Origin: Bugulina stolonifera
Lineage: Eukaryota; Bryozoa; Gymnolaemata; Cheilostomatida; Bugulidae
Length of the DNA stretch: 64,000 nucleotides
Assembly (NCBI GenBank): GCA_935421135.1
Contig: OW285191.1
Location: 3,387,219 to 3,451,218, forward strand
Reading direction: 5' to 3'
This document shows positions 10,314 to 20,705 of the stretch, piece by piece. The notes beneath the pieces are model-generated. The model was not told where the DNA came from. It ran no database searches and was given only the letters and a program-made list of their open reading frames with translations. Positions within the stretch are counted from its first letter, which is position 1. The number at the start of each line of letters is the position of its first letter. Made by a program: the position numbers and the translations under genes.

Positions 10314-13300
10314 TCAGTCATCTTTACTACTGCTTGATAAATGCACCTTGATGTCTTCACTAACAGGTTTATCCATTATAGCAGTAAAGTCAGAAGAGGT
10401 TGAGCTAGTAGTATTGCCCCTCCTCACAGCTGTAGTAGTAGCAGTAGTTTGGGGTTTACCAATGTTAGTGGTGATTCCTCGCATTGCTTGTGGAGATATG
10501 AGGGCGGATATCTTATCATGTACCTGACTAGAGCCATAATGTGTTCTAAGAACCTCAGCTAAGTCACAGAATCTATGGTTATAGTCAGTCAGTTTCCTCT
10601 TCAAATCTTCTAAACTATGTGATTGCTGCTCAATCAGTTCTCCCTGGAAAATCAGACCGCCAATACATAGGATATATCTATATATATTACGGCATAGAGC
10701 GGTGATGCCCAAATAGCGGCCCGCGGGCCAAATTTGGCCCACCAGCAAATTTCATGTGGCCCACCTTGCATGGCCTATAAAATTGTATTTTTGTGCCTAT
10801 TTTGACTTGCAAAAAAATTTCAGGCCTGTGCAGAAAGCTTTAGGTAGGGTATTTCTCTGTAGAGATGACTTGCATCACAGTAGTTTTTCTATGTTATTAT
10901 AAAATTGACTTGTGCATGTGGCATTTTATACTTTCACCTAATTGTGACTTTCCTTGAAATGTTAACCAGAGTTCCTAGAATTTCCTGGAGCTGAAGGACC
11001 TTTCCCTAATCATACTATAGTATTGGCTAATCATGACCAAATTTTCACCAGCGAAAGTGCTACCAGACTGTACATGACTTACACTTGAAAATTTGTCACT
11101 AACGAGGATGGCCAGATCCTGGTTGATAATATATGCCTCCACATACCCACATGAGTCAGTATTTTCTAATATGAATCACATCAAAAACATAACTTAGTCA
11201 GCAGCACCTCCACCACTTATATGAGTTAGCTGCACACATCTGAACCCAGATTACGAGGCCATCATAGCTGAGAAATTCATGCTCCGTTTGTCACACTGGA
11301 ACGTAGCACATTCTTAGACTGAATTTTCCAAAGTGCTTCTATGTATACATACATAATTAATAAATATAATCTACATGTATGTTCTAAATTGCTCCATGAC
11401 TGGGGTTTGAACGCGAGACCTCTACAGCACCTAATCGCCTAGCACAGTAAACAGAACATGCTACCACTACACCAGCTCAGCAACCTTAAAAAAGGAAGCT
11501 TCACCAGTGAGCAGTCGACATGCTCTGAGCGAACTGCACAAAAATGGCCAAACCTCCTAACTAACATCCTACAATGTATAAAGCGCAAGAGAGGTGCTTT
11601 GTGTGCAACTTGCTCAGAGCATGTCAACTGCTCACTGGTGAAGCTTCCTTTTCTAAGGTTGCTGAGCTAGTGTAGTGGTAGCATGTTCTGTTCACTGTGC
11701 TAGGCGATTAGGTGCCGTAGAGGCCCCGGGTTCAAACCCCAGTCAGGGGCTGGTATTTTCATGGTTTTGAAACAAGTCTCTGACTGCTCAGAAATAAAAT
11801 AAACTCCTTGCTTAAAATACAAGTCATCATTATATTAAAAAAATGGCCAAACTCCCTAACAACAATACTATTATATTACATGTACAGGTATATTCTGATA
11901 CTCATATACATATTCACTTCATATCAGCGTAAATTTTGTGGCCCACCAAAATTCTGAAACATTCAATATTGGCCCACGGTGAAAAACATTTGGGCACCCC
12001 TGGCATAGAGGATATACATGATATATCTATATATGTTACGGCATAGAGACAGATGATATACATGATATATCTATATATACTACGGTATAGAGACAGGGGA
12101 TATACATGATATATCTATATATATTACAGTATAGAGACAGAGGATACACATGATATATCTATATATACTACAGTATAGAGACAGAGGACATACAGGATAC
12201 CTCTATATATATTACAGCATAGAGACAGAGGATACACATGATATATCTATATATATTACGGCAACCTGTTCTAAACCGAGGTACTCTAAAATTCAGAACA
12301 ATTTCAAACAGTTTCAAACTTAGTCAATTCATTCAATCTCAAAATACATATAACATAATTAAATATTTTGAAGTTGTCTTCCTTTACTGAGCAAACGGCG
12401 GTCAAGCTGAATGCATGAATACACAATGCTAGCCCAGTGATGTTACATGATATGGTAGTCCAGTGATGTTATATGATATGGTAGTCCAGTGATGTTATAT
12501 GATATGCTAGTCCAGTGATGTTATATGATATGGTAGTCCAGTGATGTTATATGATATGGTAGTCCAGTGATATTATATGATATGGTAGTCCAGTGATGTT
12601 ATATGATATGGTAGTCTAGTGATATTATATGATATGGTAGTCCAGTGATGGTATATGATATGCTAGCCCAGTGGTGTTATATGATATGTTAGTCCAGTGA
12701 TGTTATATGATATGGTAGTCCAGTGATGGTATATGATATGCTAGCCCAGTGATGTTATATGATATGTTAGTCCAGTGGTGTTATATGATATGGTAGTCCA
12801 GTGATGTTATATGATATGCTAGTCCAGTGATATTATATGATATGGTAGTCCAGTGATGTTATATGATATGGTAGTCTAGTGATGTTATATGATATGGTAG
12901 TCCAGTGATGGTATATGATATGCTAGCCCAGTGATGTTATATGATATGTTAGTCCAGTGATATTATATGATATGGTAGTCCAGTGATGGTATATGATATG
13001 CTAGCCCAGTGGTGTTATATGATATGTTAGTCCAGTGATGTTATATGATATGGTAGTCCAGTGATGGTATATGATATGCTAGCCCAGTGATGTTATATGA
13101 TATGTTAGTCCAGTGATGTTATATGATATGGTAGTCCAGTGATGTTATATGATATGCTAGTCCAGTGATATTATATGATATGGTAGTCTAGTGATGTTAT
13201 ATGATATAGTAGTCCAGTGATGTTATACGATATGGTAGTCCAGTGATATTATATGATATGGTAGTCCAGTGATGTTATATGATATGGTAGTCTAGTGATG

Positions 13301-15919
13301 TTATATGATATGGTAATCTAGTGATGTTATATGATCTGGTAGCCCAGTCGAGTGTCTCCTCACCTGTCTGGTTATGGTCCTCTCACATTCTGCAATCCTC
13401 TCCACGAGAGCATTATCTGGATTCTCAGCTAACGGAGAGTGGGAAGTAGAGGCTCCACCCATTACCAGCAGCCTCCTTCTGGCGCAATCTAGTGCAGGTG
13501 ATGTTCGTCTTCTTTTGATTAAAGAAGTACACAGAGGAGATGAATGGAGGCGCTTTCTACCTAAAATTGTACCAGTGGCTATATCAATTCTAATGGTATA
13601 CATGTGGATACGCTCGTATATTATAACCTTCTCACAACAACCATATTTTATTATGTAGAATAAGTTATAGAATAGATACCATGTACATGTGTAGCTATTT
13701 AACACATTGAAGACCCGTAAGTCGAGCATTGCAAGTTAATCTCAAGTTAAGCCTGACAACATTTTTATAATGGAATGCATACCATCCCGTACCTGTAGAA
13801 GTTAGTGCAACTAGAAGGTGTGGTTAGCATCATTAGTAGGCGTGGTTAGTGTAGCTAGTAGGCGTTGTTAGTGTCATTAATGGATGTGGTTAGTGTAGTT
13901 AGTAGGTGTGGTTAGTGCAGCTAGCAGGTCTGGTTAGTGTAGCTCGTAGGTGTGGTTAGTGTAGCTAGTAGGTGTGGTTAGTGTAGCTAGTAGGTGTGGT
14001 TAGTGTAGCTAGTAGGTGTGGTTAGTGTAGCTAGCAGGTCTGGTTAGTGTAGCTAGTAGGTGTGGTTAGTGTAGCTAGTAGGTGTGGTTAGTGTAGCTAG
14101 TAGGTGTGGTTAGTGTAGCTAGTAGGTGTGGTTAGTGTAGCTAGTAGGTGTGGTTAGTGTAGCTAGAGGTGTGGTTAGTGTAACTAGTAGGTGTGGCTAT
14201 CTACTTACTTTCTTTTACTGCTGTGGTATCCACACCCTGCTCTGCTATATCAACAGTCACACCACCTGGTAGCACAGCTATGCCATCCTGTAGTAGTTGC
14301 TATATGAACATAGGAATACACCATTAAATACATACAATAAACTTTAATCATCACTTTAATCTTATGAGTGACTGCACTGTTGGCTGCCAACCATAATTTC
14401 ACAATCATACTATCATTGCTAATTGTAAACTATTAGAGTAATTTGCTCTTGAAACGAAAAGGTTATCCAAACTACTGTTGAGTCTAATTTATTGAGAAAT
14501 TTGGAATAAAGGAAACCAAAAATAATGATCAGATTCTAATCATTCTAAAATTACTATCTCCTTACAGTGTAGAGCTGATGAAATGGTAGTGAAATAGTCG
14601 AGGTACTGTATAACTAGACGCTTTAAGGTAACCATTTTCCTTCAGCAAGATGATGCGAGACAGACAGACGGGCAGACATACTATCGACAGCAGTAATAGG
14701 AAGTTACATTCTAACTGATAGGATGGTTGGCAAAGCTCCGAGCCCCACAGCTGCAGCAATACATTTTATGTACCTTTTTAAGAAGAGGGAGAATCTTTTC
14801 TTCAAAATGCTCCATAGCCATGGAGGAAATATCCCTGAGTTCTGTGAGAACCTCATGAGAGCGGGGCGGGTCTTTAATAGTTCGTACCATCCTTAAGACT
14901 CTCATCAGTTCATCCAGCACCTGCAAATATTAGTTAGTTCTATTCTATTGATAGTCATTATATAATCAATCACCTGAGTGACCATTTAAAAGTCCCAATG
15001 AAACTCATCAGTTACCACACATTGGATACAGAGGTGACTAAAGGTTACCTTGCCAGGTATAAAACAGCTGTAACCGGTCTCCATGTATTTGGTGTACGTT
15101 ATCTGTAAGAGAGACATCCGAGTCTCTATCGCTGATAAAATATCTGCATGCCTGCAATAAGCGTGGTCTCTCCTCTCCGACTCTCGGCGTGGAAGCTTCT
15201 TTTTGATTTCCTTCTGGACAACGGCGTGGAAATTCTCAGCTTGCGAGAACCCATGGTTTAGGCAATTCATGCACAACTCATTAAAGTCCTTGCACACCTG
15301 CAAGTACCAAGGTCACAACTCATTAAAGTCCTTGCACACCTGCAAGTACCAAGGTCACAACTCATTAAAGTCCTTGCACACCTGCAAGTACCAAGGTCAC
15401 AACTCATTAAAGTCCTTGCACACCTGCAAGTACCAAGGTCACAACTCATTAAAGTCCTTGCACACCTGCAAGTACCAAGGCCACGCATCTAACAACTAAA
15501 TAGAAATTACATCGAGCAGAACATGGAACAGAGGATGAATATAATTGCATATTGTAAACACATGCATTGATCCCATTGAGCCTACTAGACACATTTTTTA
15601 AATTTCAATTCTTGTTATGTCGATACCAGTCATGGTACCATTGGCAGAGGAAAATAAATAATAGAAAGCCTGAGGGACTAACAACTCTTATATTATAGTG
15701 AATAGACGAAAGGAGTGTACATAATGTATTGAACATGAAAGAGCAATGGGCAGAGTATATCAATTCTATGAGAGGTATACAGCTTCGTGTAACAAATTTT
15801 GGTGAAACATATGCCATTATACTTACTATCCTTAGTGTTGAAATCTCTTCAAAGGTTACATATGATATTATCTTTAGCTTAATCTCGTGTGGCAACAACA
15901 GAAAGGTTAAGTCGGACAT
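10314..15919 (-). CDS. FBXO28: F-box only protein 28
   Basis: Six exons on the minus strand join in phase: 15919-15827, 15297-15049, 14920-14774, 14299-14209, 13578-13364, 10643-10314 (374 residues; the human protein is about the same length). The N-terminus is a short F-box (LLLPHEIKLKIISYV…EEISTLRIVCKDF). The family-specific core LPRRESERR, HADILSAIETRMSLL, CFIPGK and ELRDISSMAMEHFEEKI then follows. The C-terminal exon encodes a helical, coiled-coil-like segment and a Ser/Thr-rich tail. FBXO28 is the substrate-binding subunit of a nuclear SCF ubiquitin ligase; the F-box binds Skp1. The start ATG at 15919 is the only one in frame before the F-box. A 42 bp array repeats the exon-2 acceptor. 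Intron 5 (13363-10644) holds two minisatellites and an hAT element. WDR26 lies divergently about 4.8 kb away. Confidence 0.92.
10700..12002. mobile_element. non-autonomous hAT element, 1303 bp
   Basis: The ends are inverted (CGGTGATGCCCAAAT on the left; CAGGGGTGCCCAAAT on the right, reverse strand), matching the CAGGGGTGCCCAA ends of hAT elements. A perfect 8 bp target duplication GCATAGAG lies at 10692-10699 and 12003-12010. Subterminal GGCCCACC and GGCCCGCGGGCC blocks are also typical. No transposase frame is present. The interior carries a palindrome built from two inverted tRNA-derived SINE heads. Confidence 0.9.
11395..11752. repeat. palindrome of two inverted tRNA-derived SINE heads
   Basis: Each arm of about 130 bp contains GTGTAGTGGTAGCATG (box A-like) and GTTCAAACCCC (box B-like), with GGTTGCTGAGC, AAGGAAGCTTC and GCTCAGAGCATGTC further in. 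The right arm reads forward and the left arm is its reverse complement. About 60 bp of unpaired sequence separates them. Small open frames on both strands are a by-product of the symmetry. Confidence 0.8.
12427..13345. repeat. 26 bp minisatellite, about 35 copies
   Basis: The unit contains GTAGTCCAGTGATGTTATAT followed by GATATG, with sporadic variants. The array lies in FBXO28 intron 5 and ends about 17 bases from the donor of the fifth coding exon (13364). Confidence 0.95.
13797..14200. repeat. 22 bp minisatellite, about 18 copies
   Basis: The unit is GGTGTGGTTAGTGTAGCTAG plus TA. The array lies in FBXO28 intron 4 and stops about 8 bases from the exon-4 donor (exon ends at 14209). Confidence 0.95.
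15264..15486. repeat. 42 bp tandem repeat carrying the FBXO28 exon-2 acceptor
   Basis: Five to six near-identical units each contain, on the minus strand, the acceptor TTGCAG and the first exon bases GTGTGCAAGGACTTTAATGA. Only the copy next to 15297 opens into the full exon. In the others the same frame meets TGA seven codons later. Confidence 0.95.
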
Positions 15920-16019
15920 TTCTGGTGCGATACAGACCTAGTTATAATATGCATAATTGAGGCTGAAAGAGTGACAATATAAAATGCTTAATAGGCTAGA
16001 AGTTTAAGTGATAAGCTAC

Positions 16020-16440
16020 ATTAACAGTCCAATGCAAGGGTTCACGCTAAAAATGCTTGGACCTGGTTGGTTGATTCAGAGGTCTAGATTAGGTTTAAAC
16101 AAATCCTGTTACATGATATCAGAGAATTTCATCTTATGAAATCTAGACTTCTGCATCGGCAACATGAAAATATGTCTTAGCTTCATATTTTGAAGTAAAC
16201 ATCTATCCATAATTTCACATAATAATAAATAATGTTAATTGACACTATTAAACACAGAGTAGTTCTGCTAATTGATGCATGCCAATACTTTTTGCTCCCA
16301 AATTACAATTACTTTCTGCTTAAAGATTTGAATATGATAATTGAATAGTTTGATCACATAGTAAATTCTATTGAGTTTATTTATCTTTTATTTATTTTCC
16401 TGCTACTATTAACTACAACTACTACTATTCCATAAAAAAA
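16020..16440. other. AT-rich, nothing recognised
   Basis: No exon-like open frame or repeat was seen between the FBXO28 5' flank and the LINE. Confidence 0.5.
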
Positions 16441-19400
16441 TAACTAACATTTAAATTAACATTCAATCTCAAAATAATACAACTATTTATCGTATAAATT
16501 CATATTTGTATTATTACTACAACTCACAAGTAATCTACCGCAAAGACAGGAACATTTATGGAGGTGGAGTCCTCATTGCAGTTGATCAAAAACTCCTAAC
16601 TACTGAGTTAGCCTTCAATAATCCTGATAATACTGAACTCATCTTTGTCCGTGTGAAGAAGAGAATAATTATTGGCTGTTACTACAGGCCCCAACACTGC
16701 AGATGTTTTAATACCCTCTCAAATGCCCTAGAAGAGATATGCATGAAATATCCCACGGACCACATAGTGTTGGTAGGTGACATGAACTTACCAGGTATAG
16801 GCTGGCAAAATAGCGCAGTCAACCCACACACACAGGAACACAAGCTAAAACAGAGTTTCCTAGCCCTTCTCAACCAGTTTGACATGATCCAACTGGTGAT
16901 GGAACCAACTCACATACAGGGAAACACTCTAGACTTATTGTGCACCAACAATTCTCAGATGATAAGTGATATAGAAATTATATACCCTGGGCTTGGTGAC
17001 CACTCTATTATCCAAGCAACTATATTATCCACAGATATTAAAAAGAGCACAATACACAGTGAAACTATACCACAAAGCTGATGTAGACAAATTCAATGAC
17101 AAGATGTGGGGACTGAAACATGACTTGGCAGATATTGACAATGTTGATGTGATGTGGAAGCACTTCTCACTAGGCCTGAAAAAGTCCATCAATGGGTGTG
17201 CACCAACTACAGTTGTGAGCCCAAGGCCATATGACGAACCAGTTTGGTTTGACAGAAAATGTCGCAAGCTGGCTGCTAAGGAGAGACAACTATAAAACAA
17301 CTGGAAGAAAAAGAGGTGATAAAACCAGTGAGATTTTTTACAAGAACAAGAGGAGAGAAGCTAAGAAATACTTCAACAAAGCAAAGAAGATTTATGTGGA
17401 AAGCCGCTTGTGCAGGCCCCTGCTTGAGGGTAACAGCAAGCCATTCTACAAACATCTCAAAGGGCAAAAACCAAAGCAATGCATCTCACTGCTCAGCTCA
17501 GATGGTGTCATCACCAATGACCCTGCATCATGTTCTGAAATCCTGAACACTCACTTCCACAACCAGTTCAACAAAACACATACCCTCCTCAGTCAAAATC
17601 CATCAGCGCATAATCCTAGCTGTGGAGAAGTAGAAGTGAATGGTGTGACAAAGCTTCTAAAGGGCCTCAAGTCTGGAAAAGCCCCAGGTCCAGATGGTTT
17701 GAAGAAGAAAGACCTCACACTAGGTATAGAGCAGACTGCAGGTTGCTTATCCCTCATCTTCAACAAATCCCTCGAACATGGCAAACTGCCAACTGAATAG
17801 AAAACTGCCAATGTTACGCCCATCCATAAAAGTATGAGTAAACAGAACGCCAACAACGATCGACCAATCTCTCTGACAAGCATTCCCTGCAAAACTGCTC
17901 GAACATGTTGTGCTCAGAAATCTTCTGGAAAAGATGGACAGTTGGCTCCATAATAGACAACATGGATTCAGAAAAGGGCTCTCATGTGAAACTCAGATAT
18001 GTGTCACCCTGCATGAGATCATGGGGGCGACTGACAAAAAGTCTAGTGCGCATGCCGCAGTTTTGAACCTGTCAAAAGCTTTTGATCGTGTGCCACACAC
18101 ACTACTAATGCAGAAACTGTCAGTAATTCCTGGTATAGAAAGTTAACTGCTAGACTGGATACAAGATTTCTTATGCAACGGATCACAAACTGTGGTGCTG
18201 GATGGTGTGAGATCTGGCTCATTGCCAGTGACATCAGGAGTTCTGCAGGGTTCGGTGCTGGGCCCTGTGTTGTTTCTGGTGTATATTAATGACCTTCCCA
18301 GCCATGTTGATTGCTCTGTTGGCCTCTTTGCTGATGACACCCTTATGTACCAAGATGTAAACAACACAACCGATGAGAGAAGATTTCAAACCAATCTTGA
18401 GTCACTGAACACCTGGGCTAAAACATGGGTAATGTGCTTCAATGCCAAAAAGTGTAAGATCGTCGCCTTCCAGCCCCAAAGAGTAGTCCCTGAGTATACT
18501 ATGGATAATCTAGTGCTGGAACACACAGATTACTGCAAATACCTGGGAGTGATACTGCAGTCAGACTTGAAGTTCACCAACCATATTGCCGACAAAATCT
18601 GCAAAGCCAGAAATTAAGTTGGGAGGTTCAGGAGAGCTTTCTACTGGGCACCTGAGCGAGCTAGGTGCCCAGTAGAGAGCTCTCCTGATCATCCCAACTT
18701 AATTTTTGGCTTTGCAGATTTTGTCGGCTATATGGTTGGTGAACTTCAAGTCTGACTGCAGTATCACTCCCAGGTATTTGCAATCTGTGTGTTCCAGCAC
18801 TAGATTATCCATAGTATACTCAGAGACTACTCTTTGGGGCTGGAAGGCGATGATCTTACACGTTTTGGCATTGAAGCACATTACCCACCTAGAATATGCT
18901 TCCTGCGCATGTGATCCCTCTACAAGTAAAGAGATTGAGGCACTAGAGATGGTGCAAAACCAAGGTGTATGAGAATTATCTGTGGCATCAAAGGAAGGAG
19001 AGGTGTCACAGAGGTCAAAGAGAAACTTCAACTCCAACAGCTGGACATCCGATGCAGGAACTCTCGGGTAAAGCTTTTGCTAGATATATTGTCAAGAGAA
19101 GAAGCCCATCCTGCTCTCTTTGCATCATATGATGAAATCATGGAACAACCTCAGACAACAGGTCAGACTAGATCACAGTGTAGAAACAAACCGCGGTCTA
19201 TTGGAGCCACTAGGAACTGTTTCTATAACAGCTTTCTACCCCACACAATACGAGACCTCAAAAAAGAATAGACATTACCAGAAGACCAACACAACTAATA
19301 CTAAAATACTACATGATTACCTACTTATACCCACTCTGAAACCAACTGCCTTACCCATGAGATGGTATATGGAACAATGTCCTTATGATAATTTATGTTC

Positions 19401-19485
19401 AAAGATTGAGGCACACCCCTTCTGCCCCTTAGGCGGTCTAGCGCAATGTCGTCATTGATGTAAGTTGATGTAAGCTGATGTAATT
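16440..19485 (+). mobile_element. decayed CR1/Jockey-like non-LTR retrotransposon
   Basis: Broken frames on the plus strand spell an endonuclease and a reverse transcriptase. The endonuclease part (16506-17070) shows VLVGDMNLPGIGW, TLDLLCTNN and GLGDHS. The reverse transcriptase (about 17230-19270) shows SGKAPGPDG, QHGFRKGLSCETQ, LNLSKAFD, GVLQGSVLGPVLFLVYINDL and the catalytic FADD (LFADDTLMY). Frameshifts near 17060, 17280 and 17860 and stops near 17798 and 18145 inactivate it. The 3' end carries three TGATGTAA(G/T)-like 10 bp repeats (19456-19486), as in CR1/L2-type elements. The start is approximate, and the 5' part of the element is missing or unrecognised. Confidence 0.85.
18427..18888. 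repeat. fold-back inverted duplication inside the LINE
   Basis: About 230 bp of reverse transcriptase (18427-18656) is repeated in inverse orientation at 18661-18888, around the hairpin CTGGGCACCT…AGGTGCCCAG. The normal plus-strand frame resumes after 18888 (LEYASCACDP). Confidence 0.9.
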
Positions 19486-20389
19486 ATACTAAATTAATAT
19501 TTATATTATTATTTTATAAACAATTATTCAACAACAACATGGAAATGAAATGATGATAAACAAATACAAATTTCAAATCAATTTTTAAACTTAAAATTGG
19601 AAAATCAATGTAAACAGCATTTTTTTTATCAACATTCTGACTCATTATGATTCTCACTTTGTTTCCAACATTGATTTCATGCAAAAATCAATACTCATTT
19701 AAGAATTAGAATGGTATATTGATATTCTTTCTACATTTACTAAGCTATTAGAACTATTCTACTCTCTACACTCCACTCTACTCGACTACTAAGAGAAAAC
19801 TGTTCTAGGGAAACTGATTTAATAGTAATATTCTCCCAAAAATTCCATTATTGTAATACCCTCGGTTCCAATTTCACACTTCTGTTTAATATTACGGGGG
19901 GCCTACCATAATGATTACAGAATAGCATAGGGATATCATTGCTAAGCATTTCAAAAGCCGTACATTGAAGAACACTTTGTAGGATCTCGAACTAACTGGC
20001 ATTGAACTTAGCATGATACATATAAAATTCAGCGCGGTGGTGATTTCTAACGCTCGACAATAATAGGACGCAAAACCAAAGCTATACAAAAACAATGGTT
20101 AAGTATAGCTTTGGGCAAAACTAGCGTTAAAATCTAAGGCTAATAAATATTTAAAGTTTTCTTAGTTCTGCAACCGTTCATATGCCCATTTTGAACATTA
20201 CCTAAATCGACTGATTGAAAAATAGTTATTGGGCAATACTGTGGAACATTTTACTTCTTTTGAGCCGATAACTGACTATGAAAGACCTGAATTTTAAATC
20301 AATTTCTGCTCAGGAAAGTTTGGATCAAGCGAAGGCCAAACTTGACTCGGGGGTTTAACAGCTGATTGGGTAGATATAGGTCAACACTG
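19486..20389. other. AT-rich intergenic DNA, nothing recognised
   Basis: No exon, hairpin or repeat of note. A minus-strand open frame at 19892-20095 lacks any supporting signal. Confidence 0.5.
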
Positions 20390-20397
20390 TGACGTCA
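20390..20397. promoter_or_regulatory. CRE palindrome TGACGTCA upstream of WDR26
   Basis: A perfect TGACGTCA lies about 310 bases upstream of the WDR26 start codon. This is the CREB/ATF consensus. The site is seen; its use is inferred from position. Confidence 0.45.
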
Positions 20398-20705
20398 CGC
20401 ATCATAATAAAGACAGCTGCATAATAATAAACTTCGTGTTGCAGTACTTCAGTCAGTAACTCATCTAGTTTTCTGATTTTCATATATTATATTGTGTCAC
20501 TTGGTCCGTATGGTTTGTTTTCTAACTGAGAGCAAACCATATATTTCTCAAAGCAAGCCTGGCATCAAGTTCAGAGTCTGAACGTGGGGGTAGCACTCCG
20601 CCACCGCGGAAAAAGAGAAGGGGACCCACTAGTAGTACCTCAAACAACTTCAGTTTATGTTTGAGGAGTCCCAACAGGAGTGTAAATTCAAATTGGTTAA
20701 AAGAC

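Larger units (their letters stand above)
10655..12270. repeat. minisatellite of ~45 bp units, split by an hAT insertion
   Basis: Units containing GATATATCTATATATATTAC and GGCATAGAGACAGAGG run from about 12003 to 12262, and a partial unit lies at 10665-10699. The hAT element at 10700-12002 interrupts the array. It lies in FBXO28 intron 5. Confidence 0.85.

Noticed and set aside
11439..11670. Two small proteins on opposite strands near 11.5 kb
   Set aside because: They are mirror images produced by the SINE palindrome.
12427..13345. CRISPR-like array
   Set aside because: Direct tandem units without unique spacers, in an animal intron; it is a minisatellite.
16506..19271. Host reverse-transcriptase gene
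   Set aside because: Several frameshifts, stops and an internal fold-back show a dead LINE.
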